A stretch of DNA of 64,000 nt from the NCBI GenBank assembly GCA_003280225.1, contig QCFO01000005.1:32031-96030 (forward strand), read 5' to 3'. Origin of the DNA: Prochlorococcus sp. AG-363-K07 (lineage in GTDB: Bacteria > Cyanobacteriota > Cyanobacteriia > PCC-6307 > Cyanobiaceae). Below the pieces are notes generated by a model. The model did no database searches and was not told the DNA's origin. It saw nothing but the letters and a program-made list of their open reading frames with translations. A program made the position numbers and the translations under genes. Shown piece after piece: positions 1 to 9,539 of the stretch. The number at the start of each line of letters is the position of its first letter. Position 1 is the first letter of the stretch.

Positions 1-503
1 CCAATCAATTGAACAACCATTGCAATAATTAAACCCAAAAGGCCCAAGCCAACTACTCCACTGAGGGCCTGACCAACACTGTCACTCATGCGGCGACCGA
101 CAACAGAAGCGATCACAAAAGTAATTCCTGTCGCAAAAACAGCAGTTCCAATAGCCCCCATTCCTGCAGTTGCAATTGCTAGACCCACAATTCCACTGAG
201 AGTAAAGCCAGTAAGCAAACTAAAGCCGGTAAGCAAAGGAAGTGCTTTAGTGTTATTTGCATTATTGGCTGCGCTGGATGCCATAAAAAACAGAATCAGC
301 TCAGCCACAAAAGCCACTAAAAAGAGGGGCTGAAATAACGATGGATTACTTACTTGAAGGGATAAACCACCTATTACTCCTCCAGCCGTTAAAAGCATTC
401 CTCCGCCTACATAAGGCAATGCTTTGTTAACCACATTTGGGCCTACCAGAGAACTCGATTGAGCTTCACGGATTGCCTGTTGGAAATTACTACTTGCTGG
501 CAT
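1..503 (-). CDS. Bax inhibitor-1 / YccA-like membrane protein, 3' end cut by window
   Basis: The minus-strand frame opens at ATG 501-503 (MPASSNFQQAIREAQ) and stays open to the window edge, so the C-terminus is missing. After a polar N-terminus of about 30 residues come successive hydrophobic, Gly-rich segments (ALPYVGGGMLLTAGGV, FLVAFVAELILFFMA, AIATAGMGAIGTAVF, VVGLGLLGLIIAMV). This resembles the multi-spanning inner-membrane BI-1/YccA family, linked in bacteria to membrane quality control and calcium leak. It is transcribed like phoH but is separated from it by about 77 bp that include a 14-A run. The fold is well supported; the physiological role is not. Confidence 0.8.
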   Translation of the reverse strand, partial: MPASSNFQQAIREAQSSSLVGPNVVNKALPYVGGGMLLTAGGVIGGLSLQVSNPSLFQPLFLVAFVAELILFFMASSAANNANNTKALPLLTGFSLLTGFTLSGIVGLAIATAGMGAIGTAVFATGITFVIASVVGRRMSDSVGQALSGVVGLGLLGLIIAMVVQLI

Positions 504-580
504 GGCTCACTTCATCACATAACCACTTTACTTTGCCAGAAAAAAAAAAAAAATGTCTAATCAACTCTGGGCGGTTCTCC

Positions 581-1553
581 CTAACGCTTACCTTGAGATG
601 CATAAGCATCAACGACACGCTGCACTAACGCGTGCCTAACAACATCTCTGGAGGTCAACCTACAAACGGAAACACCTTCAACCTTTTCAAGTAATTCTGC
701 AGCTTCTACGAGTCCACTCAACTGCCCTACAGGAAGATCTACCTGAGTAATATCCCCAGTCACAACCATTCTAGAGCGTTCACCCAATCGAGTAAGCACC
801 ATACGCATTTGTGCGCATGTTGTGTTCTGTGCCTCATCAAGAATTACAAAGGCATCTTCCAGTGTTCTTCCTCTCATATAAGCAAGAGGTGCTACTTCAA
901 TAATTCCCTTCTCAAGCAAGGCCGATGTTTTCTCTAGCCCAAGCAGTGAGTGAAGAGCGTCATAAAGAGGTCGCAAATAAGGGTCAACTTTTTGTTGAAG
1001 GTCTCCCGGCAAAAATCCAAGCCTTTCTCCAGCCTCCACAGCTGGTCTAGTTAAAATTAGTCTCTCGACTTTTCTTTCCGTAAGCATTCTTACTGCAAGA
1101 ACAGTTGCTAAAAAAAGTTTTACCAGTTCCTGCTGGTCCTAAAGCTAATGTCAAGTCATGAGTTTCCATGGCTTCCACATAGCCCTTTTGCCTAAGAGTT
1201 CTTGGGCGTAAAAGCTTACCCCGTTGACTTCTAGCTAGGACGAGATTTCCCAATGAGGCATGAGCTGAGGTTCGACCTGTGTCCAATGAGTTGATTGCTG
1301 CCTGTAAGTCAACTTGTTCTACAAGTTGACCCTCTTGCCATATAGGACGAATTAATTCTATTAAAATCCTTGCTCTTTCAACCTGAGAAGGTCGTCCACT
1401 GATTTGGAGCTCCAGTCCTCTAATAACACAACTTGCACCTGTTAAATTCTCAATTCGATGTAAGTTTTTCTGACCCAATCCTGACAATGCAACTGCAGCA
1501 CTGGAATCTGGAATGTCGAATAGGAAGCTACCGGAAGAGGTTGCTTCTGACAT
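581..1553 (-). CDS. phoH: PhoH-like ATPase, split by a one-base homopolymer shift
   Basis: Two overlapping minus-strand frames make one PhoH-family protein. The N-terminal part (1047-1553) has a KH-like segment and ends just after the Walker A motif GPAGTGKT. The C-terminal part (581-1087) has the Walker B stretch [11 protein letters not shown] and the sensor-like [13 protein letters not shown]. The reading frame changes in a run of seven A (plus strand, about 1110-1116). With six, the text reads [20 protein letters not shown], the normal family sequence, giving about 323 residues, the usual length. PhoH proteins bind ATP and are associated with RNA metabolism. Neither half alone has both Walker motifs. 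The shift could be a sequencing or assembly error, a real mutation, or a site of polymerase slippage. Confidence 0.85.
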
Positions 1554-1561
1554 AAATAAAT

Positions 1562-1931
1562 TCAGCCTTCTGTGTTGTCAGAGGTTGATTCCTCTTGTTG
1601 TGCCTCAGTTTTAGCTTTAGAAGAGTTCTTTCCAGCTAACTTTCGAGCTTGTTCTTGCTTTGCTTTTCCAACGATTTCAGCTGGACGAACTTTTTTTTTC
1701 TAAAAGTCCACCTTTCTCTAGCAGGGACCTAACAGCATCTGTAGGTTGTGCACCTTGACTAAGACGAAGTCTTAGAGCCTCTGTATCAAGCCTTGTTTCC
1801 TTAGTTCTAGGGTTATAAAACCCTAGCTCTTGTAGAGGCCTTCCATCTCGGCGAGAGGTGCTATTACAGGCAACCAGGCGAAAACTCGCTTCTCGCTTCT
1901 TTCCAAACCGCTTTAGGCGGAGCTTGATCAT
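1562..1931 (-). CDS. rpsP: 30S ribosomal protein S16, frame shifted in a poly-A tract near the C-terminus
   Basis: From ATG 1931 the protein begins [19 protein letters not shown], the S16 signature, followed by [20 protein letters not shown]. As written, the frame stops at 1677 after 84 residues (LLEKKSSSS). The stop follows nine A in the coding strand (T run at about 1691-1699). With eight, the frame continues [22 protein letters not shown] and ends at TGA 1562-1564, giving 122 residues with the basic/acidic tail usual in picocyanobacteria. The S16 core is complete before the shift, and 84 residues is close to the length of E. coli S16, so even the short form might function. It sits between ffh and phoH on the same strand. 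Confidence 0.88.
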
Positions 1932-2017
1932 CTTGTCTTTAGTCTATGTAAGGTGTTTTTCTTGGCTAGGTGCTTTATTTCAGCACTAGCAAGTTATCTA
2001 CATTAACCTGTTAAGGG

Positions 2018-3496
2018 TCAAAGATCCCCAAATCCTTTCTTTTTTTTGATTGGACGCTGCCTACGTACTCCTGCTGAACCCCTACCTCCTCTGGATTGTC
2101 CCAAATTCCCTCCCATAGGAGATTGCATCTGCTGACCAACTTGACCAGCCTGTCCCATGCCTGGGAAGCCACCCATTCCAGGCATTCCTGGTAATCCGCC
2201 TCCACTAGACATCTGTTTCATCAAGCCACGCATCCTCTGAAAATCGGCGAGAACCTTATCCACATCTGAAGCTGTATGACCGCTACCAAGAGCAAGCCTT
2301 CTTCTTCGAGAAGGTTGAGCAGCTAGTAATTCAGGCTGAGTTCTTTCTTCTGGAGTCATCGAGCCAATCATTGCCTCTATTTTTTTTAACTGCTCCTCTC
2401 CACTCTTAAGCATTCCATCATCCAACTTATTCATACCAGGGATCATTTTCATTAAGCCCCCCAGAGATCCCATTCGTTTGATCAAGCGCATCTGCTTTAC
2501 AAAATCAGAGAAGTCAAATGTGGCCTCTTGAAGCTTTTTCTGCATCAATTCTGCATCAGCAATTTCAACTTCTTTTTGAGCTTTCTCTACCAGCGTCAAC
2601 ACATCTCCCATTCCTAAGATTCGACTGGCCATCCTTTCAGGATGAAATGGTTGTAATGCCTCAACCTTTTCTCCAGTACCAATAAATTTGATAGGTTGTC
2701 CACTCACTTTTCTAATTGAAAGTGCTGCTCCGCCTCTTGAATCACCATCAAGCTTTGTAAGAACCGCCCCAGTGATCCCAACCTTTTCATGAAATGCTCT
2801 AGTTAAATCTGCAGCCTCCTGACCAATCATCGAATCAACGACCAAAAGCACTTCATTTGGTTGAACAGCCGAACGAATTCGAACCATCTCATCCATCATG
2901 TCGTTATCAATTTGAAGTCTTCCTGCGGTATCTACTAACAAGACATCAAAGCCCTCCTCACTTGCCTTAACCAAGCCTGCGGAAGCAATCTCCTCAGGCT
3001 TTAAATCTTCTCCAAGACTAAAAACATCAACACTAATTTGCTCTCCAAGAGTTCGCAGCTGATCAATGGCTGCTGGCCTATAAACATCTGCAGCAACCAT
3101 TAATGGCTTTTGACCTTGCTCCTTTAGATAAAGGCCAAGTTTTGCAGTAGCTGTAGTTTTACCTGCCCCTTGAAGACCAGCCATAAGTACAACTGTTGGC
3201 TTATTACTACTAGTTGATAAAGGAGCATTTGCTCCCCCCATTACCTCTTTCAACTGTTCATGGACAACTTGAATAAACTTTTGATCTGGACTAACGCCTC
3301 TAACAACCTCAGAGCCAACTGCTTTCTCCCTAACCTCTGCCACAAAATCTTTTACTACTGCCAAGCTGACATCTGCATCTAAGAGCGCTCGCCTTACCTC
3401 TTTTAGAGCTTCATCAACATTGTTTTCGCTAATCTTATTTTCACCTCTGAGACCCTTAACTGCATCTTCAAAGCGGGCCGAAAGCTCATCAAACAT
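2018..3496 (-). CDS. ffh: Signal recognition particle protein Ffh (SRP54)
   Basis: This 492-residue GTPase binds SRP RNA and signal peptides of nascent membrane proteins and passes them to FtsY. The N domain covers about residues 1-90. The NG GTPase follows, with P-loop GLQGAGKTT, the DVYRPAA motif, VDTAGRLQ and TKLDGDSRGGAALS. The C-terminal M domain has MGSLGGLMKMIPGMNK and a Met/Gly-rich stretch (GGLPGMPGMGGFPGMGQ), ending in a basic tail KKKKGFGDL. The start ATG 3496 fits the family N-terminus MFDELSARFEDAVK. The tail also contains a homopolymer run but is in frame here. Its RNA partner ffs lies at about 32.4 kb. Confidence 0.97.
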   Translation of the reverse strand: MFDELSARFEDAVKGLRGENKISENNVDEALKEVRRALLDADVSLAVVKDFVAEVREKAVGSEVVRGVSPDQKFIQVVHEQLKEVMGGANAPLSTSSNKPTVVLMAGLQGAGKTTATAKLGLYLKEQGQKPLMVAADVYRPAAIDQLRTLGEQISVDVFSLGEDLKPEEIASAGLVKASEEGFDVLLVDTAGRLQIDNDMMDEMVRIRSAVQPNEVLLVVDSMIGQEAADLTRAFHEKVGITGAVLTKLDGDSRGGAALSIRKVSGQPIKFIGTGEKVEALQPFHPERMASRILGMGDVLTLVEKAQKEVEIADAELMQKKLQEATFDFSDFVKQMRLIKRMGSLGGLMKMIPGMNKLDDGMLKSGEEQLKKIEAMIGSMTPEERTQPELLAAQPSRRRRLALGSGHTASDVDKVLADFQRMRGLMKQMSSGGGLPGMPGMGGFPGMGQAGQVGQQMQSPMGGNLGQSRGGRGSAGVRRQRPIKKKKGFGDL

Positions 3497-3561
3497 TTCA
3501 GATCAAACCAAAGGTAATACTGATCATCGTAAAAAACGATTGACCTTTCCTGAAAACAAAG

Positions 3562-5622
3562 TTAACTCCCGCTTATATAATCAACCAACTGCCATAACTC
3601 TTTCTCTCGACCAAGTACATACGTAACCTTTAAAGAAGGAATATAAGTCTCAGAAACTTTCTTTCCAGAAGCTTTCAACCTTTGATCAGTATAAGTCAGG
3701 TCTACCTTTACTTCAATTCGCTTATTCGTTTGAGATATTACTTTCAAAGTATTAATTTCAGCATTCACAATCTGTTTTTCATTCTTATCAAGATCTTTCA
3801 TTCGCTCCGATTTTACTCTTTTAACTAATGCCTCTCTAGCAACAACTTTCAAGTTCTCACTTCTGCCTCCAGAGAGAACTTTAGACTTTGCTGCAAGCCA
3901 AGTTTCAATAAGGCCTCTTATATCTTTTTCACCAGGGCTATTCATTATTAATGGCTCTACTTTCTTTACTATTAATTCCTCCAAAAGATCAGGCTTGTCA
4001 GAATCAGTTCTTGCAATAGTTTTTTCTTGTATTGGCTTAGTTACTACTAAGCCATTATTATTTTTACTTTCAAAAATCTCCAAATATGTAGCAATAAGAA
4101 CCAACCCCAAAGCCGAGGCACTAATTATAAAAATTGGTTTTATATTAGACAAGAGTTTTAGAGAATTCTGTCTAATATGAACTGCATCGAATCCGCTAAA
4201 AATAAGAGAAGGACTAAAGACAATTCGCCTTAACAATTCTCCTGGCTTAGTATCATTAAGATTTGTAGAATCCTCCTCTTCATATTCACGAACTCCGCCA
4301 GGCATAGGCAACCCGGGGTCTGCTTCTAAGTCATCTTCAAGAGGGTCTGCATCCTGCTTCTCTCCAGACAAAGAGCTCAAAAAAGAAAAGCTCGATTTCG
4401 CAAGACCTAAAGCCCCTTTACTTTCGATATTCTCTACAAAAGATTGAACATCTCTATCTGCGAACCAGGCTTCTAAGTCTACTGGTGCTACTTCAACGTC
4501 TCTATATCCAGGAAGTACATCTCGACTTAACCAATCCCTACAATAGTCGCAAATAGCTTCCAAAGAATCACCCGGATACTCATTTAACCAATTTTTCAGT
4601 TGATCATCTGAACTTTTTTCAAACCTACTTTCCGCTTTTTGCACATCAGCAAGCAATAAATCAATAGATCCAAGCAAAGGGAATCTATCCAGCCCAGGCA
4701 ATTCAAGACTGTTAAGGTACTTCCTTGCTTGTTGCAAACGTTCTGGCTTTCTCTGAGAAAAACCAGCAGCGACTAAGGTAATTACACCAAGGAATCCTGA
4801 TTCAGGAGAACCTCTTCTTTGCCATTTAATAAACAAATCAAGTTGCTCCTGAACAGTTAAGAATTTTCTTATCTGCTGAAAAAACAAAACAAAATCTGAC
4901 TGATTGAGTCCTCCAAGCAATTCATTAGCCCTTTTACCTTCCAGCCCTCCTCGTAGTCGGACAAAGTCATCTAGCAATTGAATGCCTTCTTGATGAGAAG
5001 CCTGCTCTCCTAAGTCCCTACTAACAAGATCAAGAATGCGATAAGGGAGCAAAGACTCAAGATCTTTTTCAAGGTTTTGTCGATGATCTTGGAGTTTCCC
5101 CATCCTCTGAAGCAGCTGAATCCCATCTTGCAAAATCAAAGCGGCTTGTTGGTAATGCCTTTGGTCCTGCTCCAACTGAGCAGCGGCCTTACATGACAAA
5201 GCTGCCACCAAAGTCAAATCCGATTCTCTCCCACTACCAAGAGCAGGTGCCTGAGGAGGCTGCAAAGCTTTTCTCGCCAACTTAAAAGCGTCATATGAAG
5301 CATCTGCTTCCCATAGGAGAATTAACCCAGCCACCTCTCTACTTGTCGAAAGATCAAGCCCTAATGCTCCTGCAAGCAATGCATCCTCATACTCCTTTCG
5401 CAAAGATTCATCAGTAAGCAAATCTGCAGAAAGTCGCAAAAGTTCAGCTCTCTGTAGCAAGACTTCATGTGTAAAGCCTTCCTGAGGTGGCCGATCTAAT
5501 CGCAACTGAAAGGCCCTAAGCACAGCCTCCGCTTGAGCCGAGGGACTCACGCCTAGTAATCGGAAATGATCAATGGGCAATTCCACTCGCTGCTTAAGCA
5601 TTTGGCATAAAACTCTAGACAT
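3562..5622 (-). CDS. ftn2: Cell division protein Ftn2/ZipN (ARC6 family)
   Basis: This 686-residue protein has the ARC6/Ftn2 layout. A degenerate J-like domain at about residues 14-85 (DHFRLLGVSPSAQAEAVLRAF, with no HPD triad) is followed by a long helical region. One transmembrane segment lies near residues 490-512 (IFIISASALGLVLIATYL), then the C-terminal IMS-type domain typical of ARC6 (EALVKRVKSERM ... LKVTYVLGREKELWQLVDY). In cyanobacteria Ftn2 anchors FtsZ to the membrane and recruits later division proteins. Here it is upstream of ffh on the same strand and divergent from pdhA, with about 70 bp between the two starts. Confidence 0.9.
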   Translation of the reverse strand: MSRVLCQMLKQRVELPIDHFRLLGVSPSAQAEAVLRAFQLRLDRPPQEGFTHEVLLQRAELLRLSADLLTDESLRKEYEDALLAGALGLDLSTSREVAGLILLWEADASYDAFKLARKALQPPQAPALGSGRESDLTLVAALSCKAAAQLEQDQRHYQQAALILQDGIQLLQRMGKLQDHRQNLEKDLESLLPYRILDLVSRDLGEQASHQEGIQLLDDFVRLRGGLEGKRANELLGGLNQSDFVLFFQQIRKFLTVQEQLDLFIKWQRRGSPESGFLGVITLVAAGFSQRKPERLQQARKYLNSLELPGLDRFPLLGSIDLLLADVQKAESRFEKSSDDQLKNWLNEYPGDSLEAICDYCRDWLSRDVLPGYRDVEVAPVDLEAWFADRDVQSFVENIESKGALGLAKSSFSFLSSLSGEKQDADPLEDDLEADPGLPMPGGVREYEEEDSTNLNDTKPGELLRRIVFSPSLIFSGFDAVHIRQNSLKLLSNIKPIFIISASALGLVLIATYLEIFESKNNNGLVVTKPIQEKTIARTDSDKPDLLEELIVKKVEPLIMNSPGEKDIRGLIETWLAAKSKVLSGGRSENLKVVAREALVKRVKSERMKDLDKNEKQIVNAEINTLKVISQTNKRIEVKVDLTYTDQRLKASGKKVSETYIPSLKVTYVLGREKELWQLVDYISGS

Positions 5623-5691
5623 GAGAAGGGGTTTTGCCCATTTTTCATCCTCAGGCCCTTACAGTCGTATAAAGAGTGATGAAATTTTGGT

Positions 5692-6786
5692 ATGAGCCAA
5701 GGAATAGCAAAAGCCTCAAACCAAAGCACTACAGGGGCTTTAGACGCTGGTCCTCACGCGGAACGATTAAGCAATCTCTTGTCAGCCAAGAGAGCCAATT
5801 GTAACCGTGAAATTGGTCTTGATCTTTTTCGAGACATGACTCTAGGAAGAAGATTTGAAGACAAATGCGCAGAGATGTATTACCGCGGGAAAATGTTTGG
5901 TTTTGTTCATCTTTACAACGGTCAAGAAGCTGTGAGTACTGGTGTGATTGGCGCCATGAAAAAAAAGCACGATTGGTTTTGCAGCACTTATAGAGATCAT
6001 GTACACGCTTTAAGTGCAGGGGTCCCTGCTCGTGAAGTAATGAGTGAGCTTTTTGGGAAAGAAACTGGATGCAGTAAAGGAAGAGGAGGCTCAATGCATC
6101 TTTTTTCCAAAGAGCATCACCTCTTAGGTGGATATGCGTTTATAGGAGAAGGAATACCAGTTGCACTAGGAGCAGCCTTTACAAGCAGGTATAAAAAGGA
6201 TGCCTTAAATGACAAAAGTAGCGATTCTGTTACAGCAGCTTTCTTTGGAGATGGCACATGTAACAACGGTCAATTCTTTGAATGCCTAAACATGGCCCAG
6301 TTATGGAAGCTGCCAATAATATTTGTAGTTGAAAACAATAAATGGGCTATTGGAATGGCTCACGATCGAGCAACGAGTGATCCCGAAATATGGAGAAAGG
6401 CGCAGGCGTTTGGAATGAAAGGAGAAGAAGTTGATGGGATGGATGTTTTAGCTGTAAGAGGTGCTACTGAGCGAGCCCTTCAACGAGCTAGATCCGGTGA
6501 AGGACCAACCTTGCTGGAATGTCTGACATATCGCTTCCGTGGCCACTCTCTTGCCGATCCAGATGAACTTCGTGAAGAGAAAGAAAAAGAATTCTGGTCC
6601 AAAAGAGATCCTCTAAAAAAACTAGAAAAAGATCTTATTGAAAGTTCCTTAGCAACAAAAGAGGAACTTAAAGCTATAGAGAAAGAGATCGATGCTGAAG
6701 TTATCGATTCAGTTGAGTTTGCACTGAGTGCTCCAGACCCTAACCCTGAAGAGTTAAACAAATATATTTGGGCAGAAAAGGATTAA
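5692..6786 (+). CDS. pdhA: Pyruvate dehydrogenase E1 component, alpha subunit
   Basis: This is the thiamine-diphosphate-binding alpha subunit (364 residues) of the E1 enzyme that decarboxylates pyruvate and passes the acetyl group to E2. Visible signatures are [27 protein letters not shown], the conserved KGRGGSMH, and the ThDP/Mg motif beginning [12 protein letters not shown] near residue 186 and ending FVVENN. The start ATG 5692 gives a variable 35-residue N-terminus before the conserved part. It is transcribed alone and divergently from ftn2. The E3 subunit candidate lpd is at 16.8 kb; the E1 beta and E2 genes are not in the window. Confidence 0.95.
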   Translation: MSQGIAKASNQSTTGALDAGPHAERLSNLLSAKRANCNREIGLDLFRDMTLGRRFEDKCAEMYYRGKMFGFVHLYNGQEAVSTGVIGAMKKKHDWFCSTYRDHVHALSAGVPAREVMSELFGKETGCSKGRGGSMHLFSKEHHLLGGYAFIGEGIPVALGAAFTSRYKKDALNDKSSDSVTAAFFGDGTCNNGQFFECLNMAQLWKLPIIFVVENNKWAIGMAHDRATSDPEIWRKAQAFGMKGEEVDGMDVLAVRGATERALQRARSGEGPTLLECLTYRFRGHSLADPDELREEKEKEFWSKRDPLKKLEKDLIESSLATKEELKAIEKEIDAEVIDSVEFALSAPDPNPEELNKYIWAEKD

Positions 6787-6849
6787 GCTTGCTTCTAAAG
6801 CTAACTAATAATTAAATAATTCATATAGATCTAGATGTGATTAATCAGT

Positions 6850-7791
6850 TCAAATTCCGCTGGGAAGTTTACGAGTAAGGTTTCTCAACTTACGCAAAGC
6901 TTTCAATTCAACTTGTCTAACTCTTTCTCTAGAGACCTCTAGAAGTCTGCCAATCTCAGCCAAAGTATGGCGTTCATTACCTTCTAAGCCAAAACGAAGT
7001 CTCAAAACATGCTGTTCTTGTTCACTGAGATGGCTTAACCATCTACCCAGCTGTTCCTGGTGAATTCGCTGTTCAACCTTATCTAGGGGCTCTTCAAGTG
7101 AAGAATCAGCAATAAGATCGCCAAGAAAACTCCTGCCCTCATCACCATTAACTGGAGCATCGAGACTACTAGTCGTCAGTGCTTGTCTAAGCAAAGAATC
7201 AAGCTCTTCAACTGGTATCTCCATCGCTTCAGCAATTTCTGAACGACTAGGCATCGCTCCCAACTTATGAGCAAGATCGAGACTAACTTTCCTAATAGTT
7301 GTGAGGCGCTCACTGAGATGAACGGGTAGTCGAATAGTGCGTGATTGACAAGCAATAGCCCTTGTCATGCTCTGACGAATCCACCAAAAAGCATAAGTAG
7401 AAAACTTATACCCACGTGTTGGGTCAAACTTCTCTACTGCTCTTTCAAGCCCAAGAGAACCTTCTTGAACTAGATCCAGGAGCTCTAGACCTTTACCTTG
7501 ATATTTTTTGGCAACACTAACAACTAAGCGAAGATTAGCTTTCATCATTCGCTCTTTTGCACGACGACCTATTCGGATCTGCCGCCTTTCCTTAGTTGAA
7601 AACTCCTTATTTTCTCCACTTATTAGACATTCCTCAGTCAAGACCATCATTTTCTGAACCTGATTCCCAAGTTCAATTTCTTCGGCAGGCGTTAACAAAG
7701 GAATTCTGCCAATAGTCGAGAGGTACCAACTAATTGGGTCACTACTCCGACGCCTTTGAGAATCCGCAGTCTTCGGAACTGATGAAACCAT
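6850..7791 (-). CDS. RNA polymerase sigma factor, group 2 (sigma-70 family)
   Basis: The 313-residue protein has a short region 1.2 (DPISWYLSTIGRIPLLTP), complete region 2 (NLRLVVSVAKKYQGKGLELL, then FDPTRGYKFSTYAFWWIRQS, which melts the -10 element), region 3, and a C-terminal region 4 with helix-turn-helix (TLAEIGRLLEVSRERVRQVE). It lacks the long region 1.1 of a principal sigma, so it is one of the several alternative group 2 sigmas of cyanobacteria, which adjust transcription to light and nutrient stress. It converges with pdhA across about 60 bp. Which SigB-E type it is cannot be told by eye. Confidence 0.93.
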   Translation of the reverse strand: MVSSVPKTADSQRRRSSDPISWYLSTIGRIPLLTPAEEIELGNQVQKMMVLTEECLISGENKEFSTKERRQIRIGRRAKERMMKANLRLVVSVAKKYQGKGLELLDLVQEGSLGLERAVEKFDPTRGYKFSTYAFWWIRQSMTRAIACQSRTIRLPVHLSERLTTIRKVSLDLAHKLGAMPSRSEIAEAMEIPVEELDSLLRQALTTSSLDAPVNGDEGRSFLGDLIADSSLEEPLDKVEQRIHQEQLGRWLSHLSEQEQHVLRLRFGLEGNERHTLAEIGRLLEVSRERVRQVELKALRKLRNLTRKLPSGI

Positions 7792-7925
7792 TTTGTATAA
7801 ACCCCTATCACTGGTTGAAAGACTTTCCTACAAAAATCGTCAAACAGCCCAGGCTTTCAAGAATCCTTCAGATTCTTCATGGGAAAAGTACACATTTCAA
7901 GACAAACCAAAGTGATTTCCCAAAT

Positions 7926-9494
7926 TCAATCTGCCTCTTGAAATTTTCCTTGAATGAATTGATGAGTTAAGGAAGAAAGGTTTTTTTCAATACAGCTAGG
8001 ACTGCTGCCTGTTTTGGATTGAAGAGATGCCTCTGCATGAAGTAAAGCAGCAGCAGCAAACAACTCGCAAGAACTACTTGCTAAGGCTGCAATTTCAAGA
8101 GCTCCCAATCCTGCAACAAAACCAGCGAGGAGATCACCTGTTCCAGTTCTTGCTGTCCATGGTGCTGTATTTCCTAACTGCCAAGTCTTACCTGAAGGAG
8201 CTGCAATGACACTATGAGCTCCTTTTAACAAGATGCTGGCTCCTGAAAGCTCAGATGCTCGAGTAACCGCTTCAATAATTGACGATTGAGAGATATCAGG
8301 GAACAATCTTGTGAACTCCGCAATATGTGGCGTCAGCCACATTTGACAGTTGGTATTTGCAATCCATTCCCAACCTTCTGGAGATTCCGATACTCGATTA
8401 ATCCCATCTGCATCCAAAACCAACAAACCTGAAAAATTGTTCAAGATCTCTCTAATACATTTCCAATCTTCATCTCCAGGTCCTAGCCCAGGTCCAATCA
8501 ACAAAGCATCAATCTTCCCAAGATCTTGTCTATTCAAACTCTTTCCTATATGCAAAAAGCCAGAGGTACTTTCATCAGTTTCTGCCAAGACAACTTCAGG
8601 AGCAACTTGCCATAAAGAATTAGCTAATGACTTAGGTATTGCGGCTTGAATACTTCCAGCTCCACTTGCGATTGCTCCCTTCAATGCTAAAAGTCCTGCA
8701 CCACGATAACGATCACTACCTGCAAGAATCAGTACTCGTCCTCTTTGATATTTACTTGCACTTATATTTGGCTTCGGCGAAACGAATGTCTTAATATCAT
8801 TCCCCATAAGCCTTAAAGATAACTGATTTGGCAGTGCATCTAAAACCTTAGAAGGGATCCCAATATCAATACGAATAATCCGACCTACATATGGCAAAGC
8901 ACTGTCCTGAACCAAGCCTTTCTTAATCAAACCAACAGTAAGGGTATAAGCAGCAAAAGCAGCTGAGTCAGACAAAAGCCTTCCAGAATCTGAGCAGATT
9001 CCAGAAGGTACATCCAAACTAATAAGTCTTCCAGAATTTAGATCCTGCCTTCTCTGAAACAAATCCTCAATGAATCTTGGTAATGGACGGCTTTGTCCAA
9101 GTCCAAAAAGCGCATCAATCCATAATGCTTTATCAGCAAAATCAGGCATTCCATCAATTTTCTCTATCCCCAACCAAGTTGCATAATTTAGATGATTAGC
9201 AGTTAGTTTTTTATTTATAGGAATTGGGCAAAAAATCCTTACCTCTACTCCAGAAAGGTACAACTCCCTTGCAACAACAAGACCATCTCCTCCGTTATGC
9301 CCTGGACCCACTAAAACCACCACACCATCTCGAATCAAATCAGCATGATCTTTGAACCACAAAGCCATAGATTGTCCTACCTTTTCCATCAAAGAAGGAA
9401 TAGGTAGACCACTTGAAAACATTCCAAGCTCAATATCTTGCATCTGCTTAGCAGAGACCATCAAGTGGTCCGAATCTCTATTAGGCCAGTCCAC
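7926..9494 (-). CDS. nnr: Bifunctional NAD(P)H-hydrate epimerase / dehydratase
   Basis: The protein repairs hydrated NAD(P)H. The N-terminal YjeF epimerase domain shows GPGHNGGDGLVVAREL and the DALFGLGQSRPL loop. The C-terminal dehydratase (ribokinase-like) shows GRVLILAGSDRYRGAG, LLIGPGLGPGDE and the catalytic GNTAPWTARTGTGDLLAG motif. The frame is open to ATG 9647, but that would overlap mnmA by about 100 bp and adds an unlikely Cys-rich leader. GTG 9494 (VDWPNRDSDHLMVSAKQM) fits the family N-terminus; ATG 9461 is an alternative. Final length is about 522 residues. It is divergent from mnmA. Confidence 0.9.
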   Translation of the reverse strand: MDWPNRDSDHLMVSAKQMQDIELGMFSSGLPIPSLMEKVGQSMALWFKDHADLIRDGVVVLVGPGHNGGDGLVVARELYLSGVEVRIFCPIPINKKLTANHLNYATWLGIEKIDGMPDFADKALWIDALFGLGQSRPLPRFIEDLFQRRQDLNSGRLISLDVPSGICSDSGRLLSDSAAFAAYTLTVGLIKKGLVQDSALPYVGRIIRIDIGIPSKVLDALPNQLSLRLMGNDIKTFVSPKPNISASKYQRGRVLILAGSDRYRGAGLLALKGAIASGAGSIQAAIPKSLANSLWQVAPEVVLAETDESTSGFLHIGKSLNRQDLGKIDALLIGPGLGPGDEDWKCIREILNNFSGLLVLDADGINRVSESPEGWEWIANTNCQMWLTPHIAEFTRLFPDISQSSIIEAVTRASELSGASILLKGAHSVIAAPSGKTWQLGNTAPWTARTGTGDLLAGFVAGLGALEIAALASSSCELFAAAALLHAEASLQSKTGSSPSCIEKNLSSLTHQFIQGKFQEAD

Positions 9495-9539
9495 GAGACT
9501 TAATGCATATAAACTCACTATGGAGACCTCACAGCGGTA

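Noticed and set aside
88..333. Plus-strand frame of 81 codons
   Set aside because: It is the antisense shadow of the Bax-inhibitor-like gene, whose hydrophobic minus-strand text is convincing.
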